The notes beneath the pieces were generated by a model. The model was not told the DNA's origin. It worked only from the letters and a program-made list of their open reading frames with translations, and searched no databases. Below are positions 10,901 through 19,310 of a DNA stretch of 64,000 nt, piece after piece; the first letter of the stretch is position 1, and every line of letters begins with the position of its first letter. The position numbers and the translations under genes are program-made. Source of the DNA: UBA2093 sp044340485 (GTDB taxonomy: Bacteria; Actinomycetota; Acidimicrobiia; Acidimicrobiales; Ilumatobacteraceae); assembly GCA_044340485.1 (NCBI GenBank), contig JBIITN010000007.1, forward strand, positions 18,853 through 82,852. The letters are read 5' to 3'.

Positions 10901-11403
10901 TGCAACAGATCCATGCATGTTTCGACGAGAAACAGATCAGAGCCACCATCAAGGAGGCCTCGTGCCTGTTCAACATAGGCCTCGCGCAATTCGGTAAACC
11001 CAATGTGTCCAAGGCTCGGAAGTTTCGTACCGGGTCCAATCGAGCCCGCGACGTAACGGGACCGACCGTCTGATTCGAAATCATTTGCGACTGACCGTGC
11101 AATAGAGGCTGCTTTCACGTTCAAGTCATATGCGAGCTCGGGGATGTTGTATTCGGCAAGGACGGTGGAGAAACTGCCAAAGCTCGCCGTCTCTACTGCG
11201 TCGACACCGACATTCAGAAATGCTTCGTGCATCGACGCAATGATGTCGGGGCGCGTGTCGCAGAGCATCTCATTGCAACCCTCAAGTGCGGCACCACCAA
11301 AATCATCTGGGCCGAGGTCGAGGCCTTGAACAAAGGTGCCAAAGGCACCATCGAACACAATGATGCGTTCGCGAACGGCATCTAGGTAGTGCTGGCGTGG
11401 CAT
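7924..11403 (-). CDS. metH: Cobalamin-dependent methionine synthase
   Basis: Transfers methyl from 5-methyl-tetrahydrofolate to homocysteine through methylcobalamin in the cytosol. The 1159 residues carry all modules: homocysteine/zinc domain (1-310; INCATGP and GGCCGTTPEH supply zinc Cys), pterin domain (~325-590), cobalamin cap and B12 domain (~615-850; DVHDIGKN is the DxHxxG cobalt-His motif), and the AdoMet reactivation domain (~890-1150; MGEAVSERAAEL, RGGRYSWGYPACPDL). A TAGCGT hexamer lies 9 nt before the ATG. A cobalamin adenosyltransferase starts 85 bp away divergently. Length is slightly shorter than E. coli MetH but nothing looks missing. Confidence 0.97.
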   Translation of the reverse strand: MPRQHYLDAVRERIIVFDGAFGTFVQGLDLGPDDFGGAALEGCNEMLCDTRPDIIASMHEAFLNVGVDAVETASFGSFSTVLAEYNIPELAYDLNVKAASIARSVANDFESDGRSRYVAGSIGPGTKLPSLGHIGFTELREAYVEQARGLLDGGSDLFLVETCMDLLQIKAAMQACRQAMVLCKREVPIQVQVTMETTGRMLVGTEIGAALAALHSMKPDVLGINCATGPAEMQEHLRHLSEHCPIPISVLPNAGLPSVVDGKTHYDLTPEQLAEFHRHHVKDLGIGIVGGCCGTTPEHLRQVVEAVRDLSPVQRKVTFEPSVTSLYSPVTIEQDNSFLIIGERTNANGSKVFRDAMLQEDWDACVKIATDQIREGSHVLDVCVDYVGHDGTIDMDAIASRFATQASVPLVLDSTEPQVMEAGLKHVGGRAILNSANLEDGEEVGSRLDRVFSLARDYGAAVICLLIDERGQARDVDWKMEVAHRLHNIASQRYGLSASDLIFDPLTFPLGTGDEDLRKDAMASLDAIRRIKEEIPGAFTTLGLSNISFGLSPGTRQVLNSVFLHEARQVGLDSAIVHASKILPLARIPEEQIKVCQDLIYDRRESGYDPLTTMLEMFAGVSSVTAEKEDRSDWPIEKILRQRIIDGDREGLTNDLDRALDEGFIALDIINNVLLDGMREVGELFGDGRMQLPFVLQSAETMKMAVGHLEPHLEKVGSSSTKGRLVIATVKGDVHDIGKNLVDIICTNNGYEVHNIGIKVGINEMVDKVVEVNADALGMSGLLVKSTIIMRENLEELNRLDLSHIPVILGGAALTRSYVEKDMRKVYEGRVFYGKDAFEGLSTLDKLMDMKKTGVEDPDFGRVATGRVLPERTKEDIDPADLPVRSPEAVIDNPVFAPPFLGSKVIKGIGIDEIAEFINETALFRNQWQYRPEQGETDEQFKDRIRPLLRAQLSDAKATGILIPQVVYGYFPANADGNDLVIWTDETRTTERMRFSYPRQKVEPYLCISDFFRPVDSGEIDYAAFHIVTMGEAVSERAAELFAANEYQKYLELHGIGVEMAEALAEYWHKRIRTEWGFVNEDGPSLAGLFRQQYRGGRYSWGYPACPDLEDNAKVAELLEAGRIGIEVGEETGWQYQPEQTTSAIICHHPRAKYFVARD

Positions 11404-11487
11404 ACCGCAATAACGCTACTTGTGGAAGGTCGTATTTGTCTGATTAGCACTGAAATCGTGGTTGACGCCACTAACGTCACAGGAGCT

Positions 11488-12033
11488 ATGGGACGCGAAA
11501 AGATCTACACACGTGAAGGTGATGACGGCACGACTGGATTGCTGTATGGAAGTCGAGTCCCGAAAGACAGCGCGTTACCTCGCGCCTACGGGGCCGTTGA
11601 CGAAGCACAAGCAGTGATGGGCATGGTGCGCATTGCGGCTGGGCATGGTTCAGAAGTTGAGACCTATTGCATAAAAATCATGCGCGACATGTGGGTGCTC
11701 ATGGCAGAACTTGCCACGTTGCCTGAAAATCGCCACAAACTGGCCCCTGGCCAGTCACTTGTTACCTCTGAAATGGTTGATCACCTCGAGGAAGTCATCG
11801 ATGAGCTCGACTCTCGCTTTGAGCGACCCACTGAGTTTGTTGTTCCAGGAGAACACCCCGTTGCAGCATGGCTCGATCTTGCGCGCACTACCGTTCGTCG
11901 CGCCGAACGCCACGCATTTTCTGGCGCACCACCGCCGTCCTATGTGGTGCCGTATTTGAATCGGCTGTCTGACCTCTTGTGGACAATGGCTCGCTGGCAA
12001 GAAGGAAAATCACGGCCCGTACGGTCTGTGTGA
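11488..12033 (+). CDS. PduO-type ATP:cob(I)alamin adenosyltransferase
   Basis: 181 residues from an ATG preceded by AGGAG. IYTREGDDGTTGLLYGSRV is the N-terminal ATP-binding motif, followed by YGAVDEAQAVMG; the C-terminal helix carries the RTTVRRAER motif and YLNRLSDLLWTMAR. The enzyme makes adenosylcobalamin from cob(I)alamin and ATP, needed by B12-dependent mutases. Its place beside metH points to B12 use or salvage. The frame is open further upstream, but the family alignment and AGGAG favour this start (the spacing is short, 2 nt). Confidence 0.93.
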   Translation: MGREKIYTREGDDGTTGLLYGSRVPKDSALPRAYGAVDEAQAVMGMVRIAAGHGSEVETYCIKIMRDMWVLMAELATLPENRHKLAPGQSLVTSEMVDHLEEVIDELDSRFERPTEFVVPGEHPVAAWLDLARTTVRRAERHAFSGAPPPSYVVPYLNRLSDLLWTMARWQEGKSRPVRSV

Positions 12034-12075
12034 CCGCCGGGGCAGTCGCACGTCGCGTGTCCCTAGACTGACCAC

Positions 12076-13539
12076 GTGTTACGTGATGTATCTGTCTCTT
12101 CATCTGTTCCTGCCTCTATCGGTGCCATCGGTATCCCCATTGCATCAGAAGGCGTCTTACCAAAAGATCTTGGGCTCTCGCGAAAAGATCTCGCGGCCAT
12201 GGGATTTGAAGGTAAGTGTTGTGAAACATTGGTGCTTCCACCGAATGGTTCAAATTCGGTACGGGTTCTTATCGGCATCGGTGTACCAAAAGATTTGAAC
12301 GACGCAGTATTGCGAAAGATTGCTGCTGCGCTTGCACGTACCGCAGGAAAACACAACTCACTCGCCACGTCGTTGCCAATGGTCGGTCGTGTAGATCGCA
12401 AGCGTGCCGCACAAATCATTGTTGAAGGAGTCGCACTTGCGACCCATCGATATGTCGAATTGAAAAACGACAAAAAGAGTGCATCACCGTTAGCAAATCT
12501 TGTTTTGGTTGTCCCTACTGCATCTGCCACGGCAGTGAAAGCAGGAGTAGCACGTGGAATAGCAATTGCAACTGCAGTCACACGTGCGCGCGACTTTGCA
12601 AATACTCCGCCAGCACATCTCACCGCGCGCATGTTTGCTGACCATGCCGTCGAAATTGCAAAAGCAAATGGATTGCGCGCCACGGTGTATAACCGCGACC
12701 AGTTGAACGCAATGGGTTGTGGTGGCATGATCGGCGTCAACAAAGGAAGTGTTGAACCACCACGAGTTGTGAAGTTGGTGTACGCGCCCCGCAATGCACG
12801 TAACAAAGTTGTCCTCGTAGGCAAGGGCGTGATGTATGACTCAGGCGGTATCAGTTTGAAGCCAAGTGATGCATCACACGCATCAATGAAAATGGACATG
12901 AGTGGTGCCGCAGCTGTGTTGGCCACAATGAGCACTCTGAAAGAACTGAAGTGCACCACAGCGGTGACCGCATATCTGATGTGCACCGACAACATGCCAT
13001 CGGGTAGTGCTCTCAAATTGGGAGATGTTCTCACCATGCGCAATGGCAAGACTGTGGAGATACACAACACAGACGCTGAAGGTCGACTGATTTTGGCCGA
13101 CGGATTGTCACTAGGTGTTGAACAGAAGCCTGATGCGATGATCGACATCGCAACACTTACCGGTGCCTGCATGGTCGCTCTCGGCAAGAAGATGGCGGGA
13201 CTGTTTAGTAATAACCAGTCGTTTGCAGATCAAGTGAAGGCAGCAAGTGATCGCACCGATGAATTGGTATGGCAAATGCCATTGTTTGGAGAGTATCGAA
13301 AGATGCTTGATTCAAACGTTGCCGACATGCGCAACATCGGCGGCCCAGTTGCTGGCGCTACCACCGCCGCATTGTTCTTGAACGAATTCGTGTCGGATGT
13401 GCCATGGGCCCACCTTGACATCGCAGGTCCTATGGAAGCTGATGCCGATGAGAGTTGGTTGCAACGTGGCGCCACTGCATACGGAACACGTCTTCTTATT
13501 GACGTGGTGACTAACTTCAAAAAGCCAACGCGGCGATAA
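12076..13539 (+). CDS. pepA: Leucyl aminopeptidase, M17 family
   Basis: Cytosolic di-metal aminopeptidase releasing N-terminal residues from peptides. In 487 residues it has the N-terminal macro-like domain and a C-terminal catalytic domain with VGKGVMYDSGGISLKPS (metal ligands), MKMDMSGAAAVLA, and the M17 signature NTDAEGRLILADGL. The GTG start has no Shine-Dalgarno sequence but a TAGACT hexamer at 12064-12069, six bases upstream, so the mRNA is probably leaderless. The C-terminal WAHLDIAGPM is typical of the family. Confidence 0.95.
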   Translation: MLRDVSVSSSVPASIGAIGIPIASEGVLPKDLGLSRKDLAAMGFEGKCCETLVLPPNGSNSVRVLIGIGVPKDLNDAVLRKIAAALARTAGKHNSLATSLPMVGRVDRKRAAQIIVEGVALATHRYVELKNDKKSASPLANLVLVVPTASATAVKAGVARGIAIATAVTRARDFANTPPAHLTARMFADHAVEIAKANGLRATVYNRDQLNAMGCGGMIGVNKGSVEPPRVVKLVYAPRNARNKVVLVGKGVMYDSGGISLKPSDASHASMKMDMSGAAAVLATMSTLKELKCTTAVTAYLMCTDNMPSGSALKLGDVLTMRNGKTVEIHNTDAEGRLILADGLSLGVEQKPDAMIDIATLTGACMVALGKKMAGLFSNNQSFADQVKAASDRTDELVWQMPLFGEYRKMLDSNVADMRNIGGPVAGATTAALFLNEFVSDVPWAHLDIAGPMEADADESWLQRGATAYGTRLLIDVVTNFKKPTRR

Positions 13540-13562
13540 ATACAACGTGTTTGCTCGGGCGT

Positions 13563-14468
13563 TTACGTCTGAAGAGGAAGCACAACGCCAGCGCATTCTT
13601 CTAAGAGCGATATCCACGCGCTAGGAGTTGCTGGTTCATTCACTGGCAAGATCACAAACTTTGATGCGCCCACTGCAATGAATTGTTGAAGAAGATCAAC
13701 CAATTGGCCCCAACCTTGGGGGACAAGACAGGTTGCATCGTCGAGGTCTGGTCGCCGCGCGGCCAAGGCTTTTGCAAATGTGTCGGGAATAGGTGCAAGC
13801 GAGTATGGAATGAGAACACCGAAGTGTTCTTCATCGAACTCCCTGCCATTTTCAGACGCGATGTCGTTCACCGTTTGCCAACCGCGCTCAGCATCGTCGG
13901 GTGTGAGAAACGATGGTAACCATCCCTCGGCAAGGCGACCCACGCGTCGTAGTTCTGAATCTGCGATGCCGCCGAGCCATACTTCGGGTAGTTGTTGGAT
14001 TGGCTTTGGTTCCACGGTGATGTTGTCGTAGTGAAAGTGCTTGCCGTGAAAAGTGATGGTCTCATCTCGCCAACACGAACGGATAACGGCAAGTGCTTCA
14101 TTAAAGATGGAAGCACGTTCTGAGCGCTCCACACCAAATGCCTGTTGCTCGTGCGGGTCGACGGCGCCGAGTCCAAAGGCAGGGAGCATTCGACCATTTG
14201 ACATGCGATCGAGAGTGGCTAATTCCTTGGCGAGCAAGACGGGGTTACGTCCCGGTAACACCATGACAGAAGTGCCGATTTTTAACTTCTTTGTTCGTGC
14301 TGCCGCCATGGCCATCGCGATAACCGGATCAGGTGCTTGACCACCTATGCGCTCACTGAACCACACGCTGTCAAATTTCAGGTCTTCCATTGCATCGACC
14401 ACGTCAAGAAATCCAGCATCATTCAATGTGGACCGAACTCCGAGCCCCAGCCCAATTCGAATCTTCAT
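13563..14468 (-). CDS. LLM-class flavin/F420-dependent oxidoreductase
   Basis: A 301-residue luciferase-like TIM barrel. Family features: DAMEDLKFDSVWFSERI near the N-terminus, TKKLKIGTSVMVLPGRNPVLLAKELATLD, GRMLPAFGLGAVDPHE and PEVWLGGIADSELRRVGRLAEGWLPS. Unlike most neighbours it has a clear ribosome-binding site (GGAGG four bases before the ATG). It converges with pepA, leaving 23 bp between stops. F420 use is inferred from family and from cofC in the window. Substrate unknown. Confidence 0.85.
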   Translation of the reverse strand: MKIRIGLGLGVRSTLNDAGFLDVVDAMEDLKFDSVWFSERIGGQAPDPVIAMAMAAARTKKLKIGTSVMVLPGRNPVLLAKELATLDRMSNGRMLPAFGLGAVDPHEQQAFGVERSERASIFNEALAVIRSCWRDETITFHGKHFHYDNITVEPKPIQQLPEVWLGGIADSELRRVGRLAEGWLPSFLTPDDAERGWQTVNDIASENGREFDEEHFGVLIPYSLAPIPDTFAKALAARRPDLDDATCLVPQGWGQLVDLLQQFIAVGASKFVILPVNEPATPSAWISLLEECAGVVLPLQT

Positions 14469-14537
14469 GCATCCTCCGTGTCGCGCAACTGTGCCTCCAT
14501 GCTGTCACAGGCGCTGTGAACGCCTAGCCTCGCATGC

Positions 14538-15317
14538 ATGACTGACACCGCTTCACCTGTTGCACCACTCAATCTATTTCGCATGGATGGCCAAGTTGCC
14601 TTGATCACGGGCGCATCATCGGGTCTTGGGGCTCGATTTGCGCGTGTGATGCACGCTGCCGGCGCCAAGGTCGTCATCTCTGCTCGTCGCAAGGAGCGTC
14701 TTGAGTCGTTGGCTGCAGAGTTGCCGGGCTCAGTTGTTATTCAGTGTGACGTCTCGAAGGAAGCAGAGCGTGAGCATTTGGTAGCAGAAACCATCGCACA
14801 GTGTGGGCGCATCGATGTGCTCGTGAACAATGCGGGTATCGGTGATGCCGCGCCCATCGAAAAAGAATCACTCGATCGTTTTCGTGAAGTCATGGAAGTG
14901 AACACGATTGCTGTATGGCATTTGGCAAAACTCGCGGGAATTCAAATGGTGACGCAGGGATATGGATCAATCATCAACGTGTCGTCAATGTTGGGGCTAG
15001 TGGGTTCAACACCAATCAAACAGACCAGTTACTGCACCAGCAAAGGTGCGCTGATCAACATGACACGTGAGATGGCGCTTCAGTGGGCGCGTAAAGGCGT
15101 GCGCGTTAACGCATTGTGCCCGGGCTGGTTTCCCTCAGAGATGACTGAGCCAATGAGTGAAGAAGGCCCGATGAAATTCATCATGCAGAATTCACCTATC
15201 CCTCGCATGGGTTTTGAACACGAGCTCGACGGAGCACTTTTGTATCTCGCAAGTCCTGCCTCCACTTTTATGACGGGTCAGCAGATGGTTGTTGACGGTG
15301 GCTGGACCGCCCGCTGA
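14538..15317 (+). CDS. Short-chain dehydrogenase/reductase
   Basis: 259 residues with a classical Rossmann fold: TGASSGLGARFA (cofactor loop), NNAGIGD, a catalytic Ser in the INVSSM strand, and the YCTSK Tyr-x3-Lys pair. The C-terminus MTGQQMVVDGGWTA is typical of NAD(P)-dependent SDRs acting on hydroxyacyl or alcohol substrates. A TAGCCT hexamer at 14525-14530, seven bases before the ATG, and the absence of a ribosome-binding site point to a leaderless transcript. The 3' end overlaps the MFS gene. Confidence 0.92.
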   Translation: MTDTASPVAPLNLFRMDGQVALITGASSGLGARFARVMHAAGAKVVISARRKERLESLAAELPGSVVIQCDVSKEAEREHLVAETIAQCGRIDVLVNNAGIGDAAPIEKESLDRFREVMEVNTIAVWHLAKLAGIQMVTQGYGSIINVSSMLGLVGSTPIKQTSYCTSKGALINMTREMALQWARKGVRVNALCPGWFPSEMTEPMSEEGPMKFIMQNSPIPRMGFEHELDGALLYLASPASTFMTGQQMVVDGGWTAR

Positions 15318-16635
15318 CACATCAGACGATGAACAGTTTCATCGACTAAGCGCTCTCGAGGCCCTGCGGTCTCCTGGCGTTACTCCGTTACTTTTCGCTG
15401 CATTGACGTTGTACACCGGCGTCATGTTGCAGGCAACGGCTTTAGGCAAACACGTCTTTGACATCACTGGCCGAGAATTAGACATCGGGTGGTTGGGGCT
15501 CGCGGAATTTTTGCCGGTCATTCTGCTTGTACTTGTGACGGGTTCTGTGGCTGATCGTTTCAACCGAAAGCGGATTGCGATGTCAGCAGTGGTGGGCGAA
15601 GCAGCATGTTCTTTGTTGTTGATGTGGTACGCACTCAGCGATCCCACGAGTGCTTTTCCTATTTTTATAATCACGTTCTTTTTTGGTGCTGCGCGTGCTT
15701 TCCTCACCCCGGCGTTACGTCCGATCGCACCGATGATTGCACCTGATGGTGGCTTAACACGGGTCATTGCGTTTTACAGTGCGACGTGGACAGGCGCAGT
15801 CATTATCGGACCAGCCATCAGTGGTTTCTTATATGCGGTAGATCCGGCGTTTGCGTATGCAGCCGCGGGCGCTCTCATGATTGCGGGGATGGCATCACTG
15901 GCGCGAGTAAAGATCACCATTGCGAACACGCAGACGAGTGCTGTTGGAGATGGCCAACTTGAAGAAGATGCACCCGTGCAAAAAGAGGCGATCACACTGC
16001 GGTCTGCTCTTGAGGGTTTGGCTTTCATTCGACGTACGCCGATCCTGTTGGCGGTGATCTCGATAGATCTATTTGCGGTGTTATTTGGTGGTGCTGTAGC
16101 ACTACTTCCTGTTATCGCAGAAGAAAGACTTGGAGTCGGAGACGTTGCGTACGGATGGCTACGTGCTGCTGGTGGCATCGGAGCGGCCTTGATGGCTATT
16201 TGGCTCGCGATACGACCGATTTATAACAACGTTGCGCGCAATCTGTATCTGTCCATCCTGGTCTTTGGTGCTGCAACGATTGTCCTTGGCGTTACTCGGT
16301 CGTATGCGGTGGCCTTCATCGCTGTGTTGGTGTTAAACGCTTCCGACATGATCAGTGTGTTCATTCGCGCGTCAATCGTGCCGATGGTGACCCCAGATGT
16401 AAAGAGGGGTCGGGTATCGGCAGCTGAGAACGTGTTTATCGGTGCGTCCAACGAACTTGGGGCGTTTGAATCTGGAGCCGTGTCAAGCGTCATCGGGACA
16501 CCAGCCACCGTCGTCGGTGGCGGTATCGCGACCTTTTTTGTGGTGGGTACTTGGTGGTTTGCGTTCCCGTCATTGCGGCGGGTCAAACACTTCGAGGACC
16601 TCACCATCGAAGAGATATCCGTCAAAGACGACTGA
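15298..16635 (+). CDS. MFS transporter, EntS/MFS_3-like exporter
   Basis: About 445 residues with around 10-12 hydrophobic segments. The MFS loop motif is GSVADRFNRKRIA after the second membrane helix; the central cytoplasmic loop is near residues 205-235 (acidic, EEDAPVQKEA). Pattern resembles the enterobactin-exporter-like MFS_3 group. The frame stays open upstream of the SDR stop; the GTG at 15298 gives a 20-bp overlap with the SDR gene and is my choice, though a TTG at 15289 is possible. Substrate unknown. Confidence 0.85.
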   Translation: MAGPPADTSDDEQFHRLSALEALRSPGVTPLLFAALTLYTGVMLQATALGKHVFDITGRELDIGWLGLAEFLPVILLVLVTGSVADRFNRKRIAMSAVVGEAACSLLLMWYALSDPTSAFPIFIITFFFGAARAFLTPALRPIAPMIAPDGGLTRVIAFYSATWTGAVIIGPAISGFLYAVDPAFAYAAAGALMIAGMASLARVKITIANTQTSAVGDGQLEEDAPVQKEAITLRSALEGLAFIRRTPILLAVISIDLFAVLFGGAVALLPVIAEERLGVGDVAYGWLRAAGGIGAALMAIWLAIRPIYNNVARNLYLSILVFGAATIVLGVTRSYAVAFIAVLVLNASDMISVFIRASIVPMVTPDVKRGRVSAAENVFIGASNELGAFESGAVSSVIGTPATVVGGGIATFFVVGTWWFAFPSLRRVKHFEDLTIEEISVKDD

Positions 16636-16675
16636 CGACACATCGGCGCGAAAAACACCTAACGTGGCGTTTCGC

Positions 16676-17602
16676 ATGAAGTCCAAAGTCCGCGTCCTTG
16701 CCACAGCGTTGTCTGCCGCTTTCATTGTTGGACTAGCGGGCTGCAGTACTTCTCAACAAGATGGACTGACCAATTTTCTGGATGGTGTTGGGCGCTTACC
16801 GGGAAGTGCTGAGTTAGTGAGTGAAGACGGCAGCATTAACGTGCCATTTCCAGAATTCGACGGGAAAGTGCTGGGTTCTGACGCCAAAGGTAATCGTCTT
16901 TTGTTGATCGGCGATTCTATTTTTGCAGGTGCTGCACCACGTTACGGCAACGACATGTGTCGTGCGTTGGTTCCGCTGGGGTGGCAGGTAGCAGTGGAAG
17001 CTGAAGCAAATCAGCAAATTCAATTCGGACGGGAAGTGTTGGAAGCGCGTTTAAACGACCGATGGGATGCGGCCGTTGTTTTCTTGGGGACTAACTTCAA
17101 TGGAAATTTTGAGAACTACAGGTCTGATCTTGATCGCATTCTGACATCACTTGCACCACGGCCCACTCTGGTCCTGACCACGTCGTTGTTTCGTGAAGTA
17201 CAGCAACAAATAAACAGCACCATTCAAAGCGTTGCCGATAATCACCCGCACGTTCGCATTCTCGATTGGACAACAATTTCCGCATACGACGGCGTGTTGT
17301 CCCCCGATCGTGTGCATCCATCTGTGGAAGGTCGCGCCATCTTGGCCCAGGCAATCTCACAAGCCGCTGGCGTTGCTCCTTCGTCGCCTGGTGACTGTCT
17401 GGCGTCTCGCTTCACGAGAGATCAACTTGAAGAAGTATCACCGCAAGATACGACAGCACCGGAAACTGACCTCGATCCAGAAACACCTCCAAAAAATACG
17501 TCTTCAACAACCGCGCCGTCTGTTCCCACAACGTCTCCAACGGTTGTGCCAACAACAACTGCGCCAGTTTCGTCAGTTCCAGCAACTCCTACGGCAAACT
17601 AG
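16676..17602 (+). CDS. SGNH/GDSL-type hydrolase lipoprotein with Thr/Pro-rich tail
   Basis: Starts with a lipoprotein signal: positively charged KSKVR, hydrophobic stretch and lipobox LAGC at about residue 24. SGNH blocks are visible: LLIGDSIFAG (nucleophile Ser), VVFLGTNFNGN (Asn block) and SPDRVHPSVEG (Asp-x-x-His). Such enzymes remove acyl or acetyl groups from glycans or lipids outside the membrane. The last ~55 residues are low-complexity Thr/Pro/Ser, a likely wall-spanning or glycosylated linker. A GTG at 16664 is a possible alternative start. Confidence 0.85.
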   Translation: MKSKVRVLATALSAAFIVGLAGCSTSQQDGLTNFLDGVGRLPGSAELVSEDGSINVPFPEFDGKVLGSDAKGNRLLLIGDSIFAGAAPRYGNDMCRALVPLGWQVAVEAEANQQIQFGREVLEARLNDRWDAAVVFLGTNFNGNFENYRSDLDRILTSLAPRPTLVLTTSLFREVQQQINSTIQSVADNHPHVRILDWTTISAYDGVLSPDRVHPSVEGRAILAQAISQAAGVAPSSPGDCLASRFTRDQLEEVSPQDTTAPETDLDPETPPKNTSSTTAPSVPTTSPTVVPTTTAPVSSVPATPTAN

Positions 17603-17606
17603 AAGA

Positions 17607-19223
17607 GTGCTGCAGGTTCAACAACTCACCGTCGAGGTGGGTGGACGCAACGTTGTGCATGGCGCCACCTTCACTGTGATGGCACGCGACAAGGTGGGCA
17701 TCGTGGGCCGCAACGGTGCTGGCAAAACGAGCATGATGAAAGTGCTGGGTGGAGAGAATATTGCGTCTGGTGGCACGGTGCGGCGAAGTGGTCAGTGTGG
17801 CTATCTGTCTCAAGACCCTAAGGCGACACACATCGATGAAGGTCGTACCGCGGTGTCTCACATATTGTCCGGTCGAAACATCGATGCCGACTTAGAGCAC
17901 CTTGAGAAATTGCGTATCGCAATGGAAGAAAATCCAGACGACCGAGTAGTGCAGAAATTCTCACGTGCCGAAGAGGAATTTCGCTTAAAGGGTGGATACG
18001 CAGCTGATAGTGATGCTCGCACTATTGCCGCCGGGCTTGGTCTGAAGCCAGATCGATTGAATTTTCCTCTTCACGTATTGTCAGGCGGGGAACGTAGACG
18101 AGTAGAACTTGCACGAATCTTGTTTGCCGGTAGCGACATGCTGTTGCTTGACGAGCCAACGAACCATTTAGACATTGATGCAAAAACGTGGTTATTGAAT
18201 TTCTTGCGTAATTACAAGGGTGCTTTGGTGGTGATTAGTCACGACCTCGAGTTACTTGATGAAGCTATTACGCGAGTTCTTCATCTTGACCGTCCCGATG
18301 AAGACGGTGTTGGCGAGGTTGTTGAATATCGTGGCACCTATAGTCAATACAAGCGTTCTCGCGCAGAAGATGAAGAGCGGAATGCAAAGAAAGCATTGTT
18401 GCAGTCAAAAGAAATAGCGAGACTGCAAGAGGTTGTTGATCGCTTTGGTGCAAAAGCATCGAAGGCATCGATGGCGCACAGCATTGAGAAACGCATTTCA
18501 CGAATGCAAGATGGCATGACATCTTCTCGCGGCCGTGATCGCCAATTCACCGTGAAATTTCCTGATCCTCCAACAAGTGGCGAAACAGTGGTCATTGCCA
18601 CGTCGTTGTCAAAGGGTTATGGAGGGCCACCCGTATTTGAAGACGTTTCGTTTGATCTGGGACGAGGTGAGCGACTTCTCGTGCTCGGACTAAACGGTGC
18701 AGGAAAGACATCTTTACTACGTGTTTTAGCTGGCGAAACAACAGCCAACATTGGCAACTTTGAATGGGGATACAACGTATCTGCTGGGTATTACGCACAA
18801 GAGCACGACAACATTCGTCCCTACGACAACCTGATTGAGCACATGCGTAGTGAATTGCTGCACGGAACAGCGCTCACCGAAACACAACTTCGAGGGCTAC
18901 TTGGCATGTTTGGTTTGCGCGGCGACAAAGTATTTCAAGAAGCCGGCTCACTATCTGGCGGTGAGAAAACAAAATTGGCGTTAGCCATGCTGATGGTGGG
19001 ACGCCACAATGTGCTCTTGCTTGACGAACCAACCAACAATCTTGATCCACCAAGTCGTGATGCTGTGGCTGGGGCTCTGATGTCGTGGAAGGGGTCAATT
19101 ATTTTCGTCAGCCACGACACCGACTTTGTTCGTGCCCTCGAGCCCACCAAAGTGCTGTTAATGCCAGACGGTCAAGTGGATTACTTCAGCGAAGAGTGGC
19201 TCGACCTCGTTAGTCTTGCATAG
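17607..19223 (+). CDS. ABC-F family ATPase
   Basis: 538 residues from a GTG four bases after the previous stop, giving the normal ABC-F size without membrane helices. Two nucleotide-binding domains: Walker A GRNGAGKT and GLNGAGKT, signatures LSGGERRR and LSGGEKTK, Walker B LLLDEPTNHLD and LLLDEPTNNLD. The inter-domain linker (about residues 240-310) is charged and helical, as expected for the P-site tRNA interaction motif. ABC-F proteins act on ribosomes, either rescuing stalled complexes or giving antibiotic protection; which applies here cannot be said. The stop lies inside a 14-bp tandem repeat. Confidence 0.93.
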   Translation: MLQVQQLTVEVGGRNVVHGATFTVMARDKVGIVGRNGAGKTSMMKVLGGENIASGGTVRRSGQCGYLSQDPKATHIDEGRTAVSHILSGRNIDADLEHLEKLRIAMEENPDDRVVQKFSRAEEEFRLKGGYAADSDARTIAAGLGLKPDRLNFPLHVLSGGERRRVELARILFAGSDMLLLDEPTNHLDIDAKTWLLNFLRNYKGALVVISHDLELLDEAITRVLHLDRPDEDGVGEVVEYRGTYSQYKRSRAEDEERNAKKALLQSKEIARLQEVVDRFGAKASKASMAHSIEKRISRMQDGMTSSRGRDRQFTVKFPDPPTSGETVVIATSLSKGYGGPPVFEDVSFDLGRGERLLVLGLNGAGKTSLLRVLAGETTANIGNFEWGYNVSAGYYAQEHDNIRPYDNLIEHMRSELLHGTALTETQLRGLLGMFGLRGDKVFQEAGSLSGGEKTKLALAMLMVGRHNVLLLDEPTNNLDPPSRDAVAGALMSWKGSIIFVSHDTDFVRALEPTKVLLMPDGQVDYFSEEWLDLVSLA

Positions 19224-19264
19224 TGAGTGTTGCATAGTGAGTCTTGCGTAGTGAGTCTCGCGTA
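19213..19264. repeat. 14-bp tandem repeat covering the ABC-F stop codon
   Basis: Consecutive units gtcttgcatagtga, gtgttgcatagtga, gtcttgcgtagtga and a partial gtctcgcgta, i.e. about 3.7 copies. The first unit contains the ABC-F stop TAG followed in frame by TGA, and each later unit repeats TAGTGA. The array fills much of the convergent gap between the ABC-F gene and fumarase. Confidence 0.9.
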
Positions 19265-19310
19265 ACTGATTTCTTCTGTGCGTCCAGTTGTTGAATTTAT
19301 TCGCTGGAAT

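Noticed and set aside
11404..11487. Possible cobalamin riboswitch between metH and the adenosyltransferase
   Set aside because: Only 84 bp; just a partial GCCACT, without the extended B12-box structure.
12063..13187. 374-codon open frame antisense to the leucyl aminopeptidase gene
   Set aside because: Low-complexity Ala/Thr/Arg composition and complete overlap with a clear M17 gene; typical shadow frame.
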